The position numbers were made by a program, and so were the translations under genes. From contig NZ_CP038231.1 in the NCBI RefSeq assembly GCF_006542395.2, positions 558,001 to 622,000 on the forward strand: a stretch of 64,000 bases of DNA, given 5' to 3'. The DNA is from Formicincola oecophyllae (GTDB lineage: Bacteria; Pseudomonadota; Alphaproteobacteria; Acetobacterales; Acetobacteraceae). The notes beneath the pieces were generated by a model that did not search any database, was not told where the DNA came from, and was given only the letters and a program-made list of their open reading frames with translations. This document shows positions 1 through 13,047 of the stretch, in pieces. Each line of letters begins with the position of its first letter. The stretch's first letter is position 1.

Positions 1-3000
1 TGCTTCAGCAGGCTGCCGATCCCAGTGATCTGGTTCCCGAAGGCGCCGTCAGCGTCCTGCGTCAGCTCAAGGCGCGCATTGTCAAGAACGGCGCCGGACC
101 CAAAGCTGCTCACAGACCCTGCCAACGTGCCGCCATTGATGGTGGTGCCTCCAGCGTAAGTGTTGTGCGGACCAAACACCACGGTGCCAGCGCCAGCATT
201 CACAACCGCCCCACCAGCGCCACTGACCTGGTGGTTGAAATTGGCCGTACCATTGAAGCCATCCTGGTAGCGCTGGTCAATGTTCAGCAGGCCGTCCTTG
301 GCAGCTATGGCCACATTGGAGCCATCAGCGCCAAAGCTGGTCGTGCTGCCTGTCAACGTGCCACCATTAATGGTGGTGCCACCAGCGTAGGTGTTGCCGT
401 TGGCCAGGATCAGCTCGCCGTTTCCAGATTTAGTGAGGGAGCCAGCGCCAGTGATGGTGTTGCCCGCGCCCATGCGGCGTGTGTCGTTCTGGTTGAAGGC
501 GACAACCGCCCCACCGTCCACAGCGATGGCGCCAGAGCCAAAGCTCCAGCCTGTGCCCGTCAAGGTGCCGGCTGCAATGTGCGTGCCACCCTGGTAGGCA
601 TTCTGGTCAGCCAGCGTGATGGTGCCAGCGCCCATCTTCACCAAGGTGCCTGTGCCAGACACCTGGTTAGCGAACGTGCCGTCCGTGCCCTGGTTCAGCG
701 CCAAAGTTCCATTGTCCGCCACAGCGCCAGAGCCAAAGCTTTGCGTCGTGCCCGTCAAGGTGCCCGATTGGATGATTGTGCCCCCTGTGTAGCTGTTCTG
801 TCCATTCAGGGTTACATTGCCTGTTCCAACCATGGCCAACGCGCCGTCACCGCTGATGGTGTTGCCCGCTTTCTGCATGGCTTGGCCAGCGTCATCAAAG
901 GCCAAAGCGGTGCCAGCGTCCACAGCGATGGCGCCAGAGCCAAAGCTGGTAGTGTGGCCTTGCAGGATGCCACCCTTCACGACCGTTCCGCCACTATAGG
1001 CATTGTCACCATGCAGGATGAGGGTGCCAGCATCTGTTTTGACCAGTGTGCTGCCCTTCCCGCCATGCGTTTTGGAGAAGTCACCATCACTCAACACTGA
1101 ATCGACCTCAGCTGTGATGGCCGCACCCTGCTTGGTGCCATCACCCACGCGAATGGTGGTGTTGGCTGTGCCCATGGAAAGCGCATCACCCGTAATGCGG
1201 GAAATCCGGCCATCATTGTTGGCGAAATCCAACCCTGTGAACACCACGTTGGCCTTGCCACCCTGGTCATCAACCTTCACGGTGCCTGCCTGGCCTTCAA
1301 ACACGGCAGTGCCATTGTCCCAAGCGTAGTTGTCTTGGCCGTCGGCATGCGTCCAGTTTGTCAGGCCGCTCATTTGACGCCAAACGCCATCACCACCATG
1401 GATGACGCCATCGCCTTTCATACTGGTGCCGTCCCAGAAGTTCACACTGTTGGGGCCGCCGCCAATAACCACGTTCACCTGGTGGTCAATGGAGGTTTGA
1501 AGCGTGGCAACAGTGCCGTTGGGCACCAGCAGGCTTTCACCATTGTTGGTCAGCGTACCGCCGTAGTCATAGATGCGGTAGACACCCGTGCCCAGCTCCT
1601 GAACATCAGAGGCAACCTGGTTGATCTCAAGGGTGCCGGCGAGCGCCAGATTGCCGCCAACCTTAACCAGATCGTTCAGGCCACCTTCACCCACATTGCT
1701 CAGATCCCATTTCTGGATGGACCCCTGCGCCAAATTCAAGTTGCCGTTAATAACCAGCGTGCCAGCCTGGCCAGCGCTATCGCCTGGCGAGAGGACGCCC
1801 CCAGAAGCCACCGTTACATTGCCGCCGATCACCCCTGCGCTGCCGCTGGAACCACCGCCCAATGTGGCACCCTGGTTCACTTGGACATTGCCACCCAGGG
1901 CATTGTCCACCAACAACGCGCCGGCATCCACCTGTGTCTGGCCAGTGAACTTGCTGTCGTCACCGGTCAGGCGCACAGCGCCACTGCCGTTTTTGGCCAT
2001 GGTCCCCTGGCCGGAGATCACATTGGCCAAAGTGCCATCTGTGTTCTGGTTCAGGTCCAAGCCTGCGTTCTGGTCAATGGCGATGGTGCCTGTGCCAAAG
2101 CTGCCCACACCGCCTGTCAACGTGCCTGACTGAACGGTGGTGCCCCCTGTGAAGCTGTTGTTCTGCCCCAACGTGACGTCACCCGCCGTTGCCAAATCGC
2201 CCCCACCCGTAACAGTGTTGGTGAAGTTGCCATTGCTGGCCAAAACCAGGTGGCTGTCATCACGCACAGCCTGTTGGCCGGCACCGTTGAGGTTGGTCAG
2301 CTCCAGCGTGCCGTCCTGAATGTCAGTGCCGCCGCTGTAGCTGTTGTCACCACCCAGGACAAGAACGCCCTTGCCGTCCTTGACCATCTGCGTGTGCTGC
2401 CCAACGGCGTCAATGATGCTGTTATTGATGGTGGCTGTGTTCAACGGCATGCCAGCGGCTGGCTGACCATCATTCATCACGCTGACGTCCAGCGTGCCTG
2501 TGGCCGCCTGCAAAGCGTCGCCTTGCAGAACGTAGCCAGGGCCTTGGGCCTGGTTGGCGAAGATCAGTTTCTTCACCACCACCTGGCCTTTGCTGTCATT
2601 CACATTCACCACACCGCCCAAGGCCTCAAAATAGGCATCGGCGCCAGCGTTGGTCCAGTTGGAACGGGCATTGCCGTTCACATCTGTCCAGTTCCTGTCA
2701 TTAAGGCTGGCTGTCCAGCTGTAGTTCGTGCCGGCGGCAGCCGTGCCTTGGCCTGTGAAGCCGTTGCTGCCCATGAGGGTGCCATTGCCGTTATTGGCAT
2801 CACCACCATTCCAGAACAGGCCGTTCTTGTCATAAATGACAACGTTCACCTGGTTTTTGATGGCAGTCTGGATCTGCACCATGTCGGTGGTCGGATTGGC
2901 CAAATAGCCCGTCATGTCTGCAAGCTGCAGATTGTTGAGGCCCACAGCGCTGCCTGCATAGTCCACAAGGTGCACGACACCTTCAACAAACTTGAACTTG

Positions 3001-5238
3001 TCAGGCACCACTGCTGTACCATCAGACCCTGGCAGCACATTTACCTTGGTCACACCTTGGACATTCAGGTTGCCTGCAACCTTCAACAGGTCATTGCCAG
3101 GAAGCGCCTTGGGGTCAAACGGGTTGGCCCGATCGCTTTCCGTGAAGGCCATCTGGGCACCCTGCTGCAGGTTCAGGTTGCCACCAACGCTCAACACGCC
3201 AGTGCTGTTCCTGTCGCTGCTTGTCCCAAGGGGGTCACTTTTCTGACCCGCTGCAATCAAGCCACCAGAAGCCACCGTCACATTACCCAGGACATGGCCG
3301 GCACCATTGGGGGCATAGCTGCCACCAGCCAGCATGGCGCCCTGGTTGACCTGGGCGTTGCCGCCAAGCGCGCCGTTCACCAGCATGGCGCCCTGGTTGA
3401 TGTTGGTCTGGCCTGCAAAGCCGCTGTCGTCACGCGCGATGGTCACTGTGCCAGCGCCGTCCTTGTCGAACGTGCCGTTGCCTGTCAGCTGGTTGCCGAA
3501 GGTCGCGTCGCTGCCTTGGTTGAGGTCAAGCGTGCCAGCCTGAGCCACGTTGATGGCACCTGTGCCGAAGTTGGCCGTTGTGCCTTCAAGCGTGCCTTGG
3601 TTGATGGTCGTGCCACCTGTGTAGGTGTTGGCGCCAGAGAGGACCAAGCGGCCTGCACCCTCCTTGTCCAGCGTGCCAGCCACGGCTTTGCCGTCCTGGG
3701 TGCCGTCCTTGATGATGGAGGCCACTGTGGCCTTGTTGCTGGCGTCCTCAACCGTGGCTGTCAGCTTGTTGCCTGCAATGGTCAGCGCGTCACCTGTGAT
3801 GGTGTAGCTGCCAGAAGAAGGCAGCACAGCGCTGTCTGCTTTAGAGAGGGTGCTGTCGAAGTCCAGACCTTTGACCAGAACAGCGCCCTGGCTGTCGTCT
3901 ACCTGAACCGTGCCGCCCTGGGCGGTGAAGATGGCGTTGACACCACTGTTGTCCCAGTTCGCCTGCGCGTTACCTGTCCTGTCCGTCCAGTTGCGGTTGG
4001 CCGTTGCAGCGTTCCACGTGCCGTTGCCACCCCTGATGAAACCATCGCCCGTTTGCGCAGCCGTGCCGTCCCAGTACAGGCCGTCCCTCAGGCCGTCATG
4101 GTGGGTGTTGTACACCACAACGTTCACCTGGCCCGCCTTGTTCGTCTGCAAGGACGCGCGCTCGCCGTCAGCCGTGTTCAGGTACTGCGTCAGGCTGGCA
4201 AGACCGCGCGCCTGCTCGCTCACATCGCCAAGCTTGCCGTCCGTGAACAAATGGTAGACGCCAACGTCAAACGTTGTGCCAGCTGCCGTGGGCACCATGT
4301 TGAGCGCGCCGTCAAGCGTCAGCGTGCCTGCGACCTTCACAAGGTCCCCTGTTGAGGCGTCCGCCGCCTCCAGGAAGTTCGCGTTGGAATTACCCGCCAG
4401 GTTCAGGTTGCCGCTGATGTTCAGCGTGCCTGTCTGCCCCTTGGCGTAGTCGCCAGCAAACAGCGTGCCACCAGCAGCAACGTTCACATTGCCGCCAAGC
4501 GTGCCCGTGCCGCCAAGGCTTGCGCCCTGGTTGACCTGGGCGTTGCCGCCAAGCGCGCCGTTCACCAGCATGGCGCCCTGGTTGATGTTGGTCTGGCCTG
4601 CAAAGCCGCTGTCGTCACGCGCGATGGTCACTGTGCCAGCGCCGTCCTTGTCGAACGTGCCGTTGCCCGTCAGCTGGTTGCCGAAGGTCGCGTCGCTGCC
4701 TTGGTTGAGGTCAAGCGTGCCAGCCTGAGCCACGTTGACAGCACCTGTGCCGAAGTTGGCCGTTGTGCCTTCAAGCGTGCCTTGGTTGATGGTCGTGCCA
4801 CCCGTGTAGCTGTTGGCGCCAGAGAGGACCAGGCGGCCTGCACCCTCCTTGTCCAGCGTGCCTGCACCAGTGATTTGGTTTTTGAAGGATGCGTCATGGT
4901 TTTGGTTCAAAACCAATGTGCCATTGTCAGCAATGTTGCCTGAACCAAAGCTTTGCGCAGTGCCTGTCAGCTTGCCAGCTTGATTGATGATAGTGCCGCC
5001 AGTGTACGTATTGGCGTCAGCCAGCACCACATTGCCATTGGCCGTGAGGTCACCTGTACCAGAGATGCTATTGGCAAATGTGCCATCCGCACTCAGCACC
5101 AAATGCGCATCATCCCTCACATAAGCTGTGCCAGCCCCCTTCAGGTTGGTCAGTTCCAAGGTGCCATCTTGAATGATGGTGCCGCCCGTGTAGCTGTTGG
5201 CGCCAGAGAGGACCAAGCGGCCTGCACCCTCCTTATCC

Positions 5239-5925
5239 AGGATGGTGTTGGCGGCAGTCTGGATCAGGTTGTTAGCGATGGTGGCGTGATTGTCAGCGCC
5301 ATCCACAGCCACCGTGAAGGTGCTTTCAGAGAGCTTCAGGTCACCGCCCTGGATGGTGTAGAAGCCGTCCTTGGCCAAGTTGCCAAAGTCCATGGACTTC
5401 ACGAACACTTGCCCATCAGTCTTGTTGTCGACCGTGACCGTGCCGCCATGGGCCATGAAGATGGCCTCAGCGCCCTGGTTGTTCCAATTGGCCACAGCAT
5501 TGGCGTCATGGTTGGTCCAGTTGCGGTTGCTGCTGGCGTTCCAGGTGCCGTCGCCGCCCACAAGAGTGCCGTTGCCGTTGGGGTTGCCAGCACCGTTCCA
5601 GAACAGGCCGTTCTTGTCATAAATGACGACGTTGATCTGGCCGTTCACAGCTGTCTGCAATGAAGCGCTGTCGTAACTGTTCAGGTAGGGCAGCAGGTCG
5701 GCCATGTTCAAGGCGGCGCCGCTGTCATCAAGGCCTTTGCCATAGGTGAACAGATGGTAGACGCCATCGGTGAACTTGCCATTGACGATGGCAGGCCCGC
5801 TTTTGCCTGGGGTGAGGTCAATGGTGCCGTGCAGGTCAAGTTTGCCAGCCACATTGATTAGGTCATTGCCGGCAGCGCCTGCGGTTTGGCTGCTTTCAAT
5901 GAACTGGGTTGTGGAGCCCTGCGCA
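5239..5925 (-). repeat. Alternative passenger module B (copy 1 of 3)
   Basis: A block of about 690 bp differs from the standard module, coding for GLFWNGAGNPNGNGTLVGGD, then VDNKTDGQVFVKSMDFGN and a different strand pair. It recurs at 9937-10623 and 13438-14124, with near-identical sequence at offsets of 4698 and 3501 bp. It is flanked on both sides by standard-module sequence, so it looks swapped in as a cassette within the array. Confidence 0.75.
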
Positions 5926-8900
5926 AGGTTCAGGTCGCCGCCGATGTTCAGCGTGCCTGTCTGCCCCTTGGCGTAGTTGCCAGCAAACAGCGTGCCACCA
6001 GCAGCAACGTTCACATTGCCGCCAAGCGTGCCCGTGCCGCCAAGGCTTGCGCCCTGGTTGACCTGGGCGTTGCCGCCAAGCGCGCCGTTCACCAGCATGG
6101 CGCCCTGGTTGATGTTGGTCTGGCCTGCAAAGCCGCTGTCGTCACGCGCGATGGTCACTGTGCCAGCGCCGTCCTTGTCGAACGTGCCGTTGCCCGTCAG
6201 CTGGTTGCCGAAGGTCGCGTCGCTGCCTTGGTTGAGGTCAAGCGTGCCAGCCTGAGCCACGTTGATAGCACCTGTGCCGAAGTTGGCCGTTGTGCCTTCA
6301 AGCGTGCCTTGGTTGATGGTCGTGCCGCCCGTGTAACTGTTGGCGCCAGAGAGGACCAGGCGGCCTGCGCCCTCCTTGTCCAGCGTGCCAGCCACGGCTT
6401 TGCCGTCCTGGGTGCCGTCTTGGATGATGGAGGCCACTGTGGCCTTGTTGCTGGCGTCCTCAACCGTGGCTGTCAGCTTGTTGCCTGCAATGGTCAGCGC
6501 GTCACCTGTGATGGTGTAGCTGCCAGAAGAAGGCAGCACAGCGCTGTCTGCTTTAGAGAGGGTGCTGTCGAAGTCCAGACCTTTGACCAGAACAGCGCCC
6601 TGGCTGTCGTCCACCTGAACCGTGCCGCCCTGGGCGGTGAAGATGGCGTTGACGCCACTGTTGTCCCAGTTCGCCTGCGCGTTGCCTGTCCTGTCCGTCC
6701 AGTTGCGGTTGGCCGTTGCAGCGTTCCACGTGCCGTTGCCACCCCTGATGAAGCCATCGCCCGTCTGCGCAGCCGTGCCGTCCCAGTACAGGCCGTCCCT
6801 CAGGCCGTCATGGTGGGTGTTGTACACCACAACGTTCACCTGGCCCGCCTTGTTCGTCTGCAAGGACGCGCGCTCGCCGTCAGCCGTGTTCAGGTACTGC
6901 GTCAGGCTGGCAAGACCGCGCGCCTGCTCGCTCACATCGCCAAGCTTGCCGTCCGTGAACAAATGGTAGACGCCAACGTCAAACGTTGTGCCAGCTGCCG
7001 TGGGCATCATGTTGAGCGCGCCGTCAAGCGTCAGCGTGCCTGCGACCTTCACAAGGTCCCCTGTTGAGGCGTCCGCCGCCTCCAGGAAGTTCGCGTTGGA
7101 ATTACCCGCCAGGTTCAGGTCGCCGCCGATGTTCAGCGTGCCTGTCTGCCCCTTGGCGTAGTTGCCAGCAAACAGCGTGCCACCAGCAGCAACGTTCACA
7201 TTGCCGCCAAGCGTGCCCGTGCCGCCAAGGCTTGCGCCCTGGTTGACCTGGGCGTTGCCCCCAAGCGCGCCGTTCACCAGCATGGCGCCCTGGTTGATGT
7301 TGGTCTGGCCTGCAAAGCCGCTGTCGTCACGCGCGATGGTCACTGTGCCAGCGCCGTCCTTGTCGAACGTGCCGTTGCCCGTCAGCTGGTTGCCGAAGGT
7401 CGCGTCGCTGCCTTGGTTGAGGTCAAGCGTGCCAGCCTGAGCCACGTTGACAGCACCTGTGCCGAAGTTGGCCGTTGTGCCTTCAAGCGTGCCTTGGTTG
7501 ATGGTCGTGCCGCCCGTGTAGCTGTTGGCGCCAGAAAGGACCAGGCGGCCTGCACCCTCCTTGTCCAGCGTGCCAGCCACGGCTTTGCCGTCCTGGGTGC
7601 CGTCCTTGATGATGGAGGCCACTGTGGCCTTGTTGCTGGCGTCCTCAACCGTGGCTGTCAGCTTGTTGCCTGCAATGGTCAGCGCGTCACCTGTGATGGT
7701 GTAGCTGCCAGAAGAAGGCAGCACAGCGCTGTCTGCTTTAGAGAGGGTGCTGTCGAAGTCCAGACCTTTGACCAGAACAGCGCCCTGGCTGTCGTCCACC
7801 TGAACCGTGCCGCCCTGGGCGGTGAAGATGGCGTTGACGCCACTGTTGTCCCAGTTCGCCTGCGCGTTGCCTGTCCTGTCCGTCCAGTTGCGGTTGGCCG
7901 TTGCAGCGTTCCACGTGCCGTTGCCACCCCTGATGAAGCCATCGCCCGTCTGCGCAGCCGTGCCGTCCCAGTACAGGCCGTCCCTCAGGCCGTCATGGTG
8001 GGTGTTGTACACCACAACGTTCACCTGGCCCGCCTTGTTCGTCTGCAAGGACGCGCGCTCGCCGTCAGCCGTGTTCAGGTACTGCGTCAGGCTGGCAAGA
8101 CCGCGCGCCTGCTCGCTCACATCGCCAAGCTTGCCGTCCGTGAACAAATGGTAGACGCCAACGTCAAACGTTGTGCCAGCTGCCGTGGGCATCATGTTGA
8201 GCGCGCCGTCAAGCGTCAGCGTGCCTGCGACCTTCACAAGGTCCCCTGTTGAGGCGTCCGCCGCCTCCAGGAAGTTCGCGTTGGAATTACCCGCCAGGTT
8301 CAGGTCGCCGCCGATGTTCAGCGTGCCTGTCTGCCCCTTGGCGTAGTCGCCAGCAAACAGCGTGCCACCAGCAGCAACGTTCACATTGCCGCCAAGCGTG
8401 CCCGTGCCGCCAAGGCTTGCGCCCTGGTTGACCTGGGCGTTGCCGCCAAGCGCGCCGTTCACCAGCATGGCGCCCTGGTTGATGTTGGTCTGGCCGGCAA
8501 AGCCGCTGTCGTCACGCGCGATGGTCACTGTGCCAGCGCCGTCCTTGTCGAACGTGCCGTTGCCTGTCAGCTGGTTGCCGAAGGTCGCGTCGCTGCCTTG
8601 GTTGAGGTCAAGCGTGCCAGCCTGAGCCACGTTGACAGCACCTGTGCCGAAGTTGGCCGTTGTGCCTTCAAGCGTGCCTTGGTTGATGGTCGTGCCGCCT
8701 GTGTAGCTGTTGGCGCCAGAGAGGACCAGGCGGCCTGCACCCTCCTTGTCCAGCGTGCCAGCCACGGCTTTGCCGTCCTGGGTGCCGTCCTTGATGATGG
8801 AGGCCACTGTGGCCTTGTTGCTGGCGTCCTCAACCGTGGCTGTCAGCTTGTTGCCTGCAATGGTCAGCGCGTCACCTGTGATGGTGTAGCTGCCAGAAGA

Positions 8901-9546
8901 AGGCAGCACAGCGCTGTCTGCTTTAGAGAGGGTGCTGTCGAAGTCCAGACCTTTGACCAGGACAGCGCCCTGGCTGTCGTCAACCTGAACCGTGCCGCCC
9001 TGGGCGGTGAAGATGGCGTTGACGCCACTGTTGTCCCAGTTGGCCTGCGCGTTGCCTGTCCTGTCCGTCCAGTTGCGGTTGGTGGTTGCAGCGTTCCATG
9101 TGCCGTTGCCGCCCCTGATGAAGCCATCGCCCGTCTGCGCAGCCGTGCCGTCCCAGTACAGGCCGTCCCTCAGGCCGTCATGGTGGGTGTTGTACACCAC
9201 AACGTTCACCTGGCCCGCCTTGTTCGTCTGCAAGGACGCGCGCTCGCCGTCAGCCGTGTTCAGGTACTGCGTCAGGCTGGCAAGACCGCGCGCCTGCTCG
9301 CTCACATCGCCAAGCTTGCCGTCCGTGAACAAATGGTAGACGCCAACGTCAAACGTTGTGCCAGCTGCCGTGGGCACCATGTTGAGCGCGCCGTCAAGCG
9401 TCAGCGTGCCTGCGACCTTCACAAGGTCCCCTGTTGAGGCGTCCGCCGCCTCCAGGAAGTTCGCGTTGGAATTACCCGCCAGGTTCAGGTTGCCGCTGAT
9501 GTTCAGCGTGCCTGTCTGCCCCTTGGCGTAGTCGCCAGCAAACAGC

Positions 9547-12500
9547 GTGCCACCAGCAGCAACGTTCACATTGCCGCCAAGCGTGCCCGTGCCGCCAAGG
9601 CTTGCGCCCTGGTTGACCTGGGCGTTGCCGCCAAGCGCGCCGTTCACCAGCATGGCGCCCTGGTTGATGTTGGTCTGGCCTGCAAAGCCGCTGTCGTCAC
9701 GCGCGATGGTCACTGTGCCAGCGCCGTCCTTGTCGAACGTGCCGTTGCCCGTCAGCTGGTTGCCGAAGGTCGCGTCGCTGCCTTGGTTGAGGTCAAGCGT
9801 GCCAGCCTGAGCCACGTTGACAGCACCTGTGCCGAAGTTGGCCGTTGTGCCTTCAAGCGTGCCTTGGTTGATGGTCGTGCCACCCGTGTAGCTGTTGGCG
9901 CCAGAGAGGACCAGGCGGCCTGCACCCTCCTTGTCAAGGATGGTGTTCGCGGCAGTCTGGATCAGGTTGTTAGCGATGGTGGCGTGATTGTCAGCGCCAT
10001 CCACAGCCACCGTGAAGGTGCTTTCAGAGAGCTTCAGGTCACCGCCCTGGATGGTGTAGAAGCCGTCCTTGGCCAAGTTGCCAAAGTCCATGGACTTCAC
10101 GAACACTTGCCCATCAGTCTTGTTGTCGACCGTGACCGTGCCGCCATGGGCCATGAAGATGGCCTCAGCGCCCTGGTTGTTCCAATTGGCCACAGCATTG
10201 GCGTCATGGTTGGTCCAGTTGCGGTTGCTGCTGGCGTTCCAGGTGCCGTCGCCGCCCACAAGAGTGCCGTTGCCGTTGGGGTTGCCAGCACCGTTCCAGA
10301 ACAGGCCGTTCTTGTCATAAATGACGACGTTGATCTGGCCGTTCACAGCTGTCTGCAATGAAGCGCTGTCGTAACTGTTCAGGTAGGGCAGCAGGTCGGC
10401 CATGTTCAAGGCGGCGCCGCTGTCATCAAGGCCTTTGCCATAGGTGAACAGATGGTAGACGCCATCGGTGAACTTGCCATTGACGATGGCGGGCCCGCTT
10501 TTGCCTGGGGTGAGGTCAATGGTGCCGTGCAGGTCAAGTTTGCCAGCCACATTGATTAGGTCATTGCCGGCAGCGCCTGCGGTTTGGCTGCTTTCAATGA
10601 ACTGGGTTGTGGAGCCCTGCGCAAGGTTCAGGTCGCCGCCGATGTTCAGCGTGCCTGTCTGCCCCTTGGCGTAGTCGCCAGCAAACAGCGTGCCACCAGC
10701 AGCAACGTTCACATTGCCGCCAAGCGTGCCCGTGCCGCCAAGGCTTGCGCCCTGGTTGACCTGGGCGTTGCCGCCAAGCGCGCCGTTCACCAGCATGGCG
10801 CCCTGGTTGATGTTGGTCTGGCCGGCAAAGCCGCTGTCGTCACGCGCGATGGTCACTGTGCCAGCGCCGTCCTTGTCGAACGTGCCGTTGCCTGTCAGCT
10901 GGTTGCCGAAGGTCGCGTCGCTGCCTTGGTTGAGGTCAAGCGTGCCAGCCTGAGCCACGTTGACAGCACCTGTGCCGAAGTTGGCCGTTGTGCCTTCAAG
11001 CGTGCCTTGGTTGATGGTCGTGCCACCCGTGTAGCTGTTGGCGCCAGAAAGGACCAGGCGGCCTGCACCCTCCTTGTCCAGCGTGCCAGCCACGGCTTTG
11101 CCGTCCTTGATGATGGAGGCCACTGTGGCCTTGTTGCTGGCGTCCTCAACCGTGGCTGTCAGCTTGTTGCCTGCAATGGTCAGCGCGTCACCTGTGATGG
11201 TGTAGCTGCCAGAAGAAGGCAGCACAGCGCTGTCTGCTTTAGAGAGGGTGCTGTCGAAGTCCAGACCTTTGACCAGAACAGCGCCCTGGCTGTCGTCAAC
11301 CTGAACCGTGCCGCCCTGGGCGGTGAAGATGGCGTTGACGCCACTGTTGTCCCAGTTCGCCTGCGCGTTGCCTGTCCTGTCCGTCCAGTTGCGGTTGGCC
11401 GTTGCCGCGTTCCACGTGCCGTTGCCGCCCCTGATGAAACCATCGCCCGTCTGCGCAGCCGTGCCGTCCCAGTACAGGCCGTCCCTCAGGCCGTCATGGT
11501 GGGTGTTGTACACCACAACGTTCACCTGGCCCGCCTTGTTCGTCTGCAAGGACGCACGCTCGCCGTCTGCCGTGTTCAGGTATTGCGTCAGGCTGGCAAG
11601 ACCGCGCGCCTGCTCGCTCACATCGCCAAGCTTGCCGTCCGTGAACAAATGGTAGACGCCAACGTCAAACGTTGTGCCAGCTGCCGTGGGCACCATGTTG
11701 AGCGCGCCGTCAAGCGTCAGCGTGCCTGCAACCTTCACAAGGTCGCCCTGCTGGCTTGGCGTGCTTTCCAGGAAGTTCGCGTTGGAATTACCCGCCAGGT
11801 TCAGGTCGCCGCCGATGTTCAGCGTGCCTGTCTGCCCCTTGGCGTAGTCGCCAGCAAACAGCGTGCCACCAGCAGCAACGTTCACATTGCCGCCAAGCGT
11901 GCCCGTGCCGCCAAGGCTTGCGCCCTGGTTGACCTGGGCGTTGCCGCCAAGCGCGCCGTTCACCAGCATGGCGCCCTGGTTGATGTTGGTCTGGCCTGCA
12001 AAGCCGCTGTCGTCACGCGCGATGGTCACTGTGCCAGCGCCGTCCTTGTCGAACGTGCCGTTGCCCGTCAGCTGGTTGCCGAAGGTCGCATCGCTGCCTT
12101 GGTTGAGGTCAAGCGTGCCAGCCTGAGCCACGTTGATGGCACCTGTGCCGAAGTTGGCCGTTGTGCCTTCAAGCGTGCCTTGGTTGATGGTCGTGCCACC
12201 CGTGTAGCTGTTGGCGCCAGAAAGGACCAGGCGGCCTGCACCCTCCTTGTCCAGCGTGCCAGCCACGGCTTTGCCGTCCTGGGTGCCGTCCTTGATGATG
12301 GAGGCCACTGTGGCCTTGTTGCTGGCGTCCTCAACTGTGGCTGTCAGCTTGTTGCCTGCAATGGTCAGCGCGTCACCTGTGATGGTGTAGCTGCCAGAAG
12401 AAGGCAGCACAGCGCTGTCTGCTTTAGAGAGGGTGCTGTCGAAGTCCAGACCTTTGACCAGGACAGCGCCCTGGCTGTCGTCCACCTGAACCGTGCCGCC

Positions 12501-13047
12501 CTGGGCGGTGAAGATGGCGTTGACGCCACTGTTGTCCCAGTTGGCCTGCGCGTTGCCTGTCCTGTCCGTCCAGTTGCGGTTGGTGGTTGCAGCGTTCCAC
12601 GTGCCGTTGCCGCCCCTGATGAAGCCATCGCCCGTTTGCGCAGCCGTGCCGTCCCAGTACAGGCCGTCCCTCAGGCCGTCATGGTGGGTGTTGTACACCA
12701 CAACGTTCACCTGGCCCGCCTTGTTCGTCTGCAAGGACGCGCGCTCGCCGTCAGCCGTGTTCAGGTACTGCGTCAGGCTGGCAAGACCGCGCGCCTGCTC
12801 GCTCACATCGCCAAGCTTGCCGTCCGTGAACAAATGGTAGACGCCAACGTCAAACGTTGTGCCAGCTGCCGTGGGCACCATGTTGAGCGCGCCGTCAAGC
12901 GTCAGCGTGCCTGCGACCTTCACAAGGTCCCCTGTTGAGGCGTCCGCCGCCTCCAGGAAGTTCGCGTTGGAATTACCCGCCAGGTTCAGGTTGCCGCTGA
13001 TGTTCAGCGTGCCTGTCTGCCCCTTGGCGTAGTCGCCAGCAAACAGC
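9547..13047 (-). repeat. 3501-bp higher-order repeat, copy 1
   Basis: This segment of three modules (1143 + 1173 + 1185 bp) is repeated directly at 13048-16548 with almost no differences. One of the few visible differences lies near 11020-11050 versus 14521-14551, and there copy 2 matches a neighbouring module rather than copy 1. That mosaic pattern suggests unequal crossover followed by gene conversion. Confidence 0.85.
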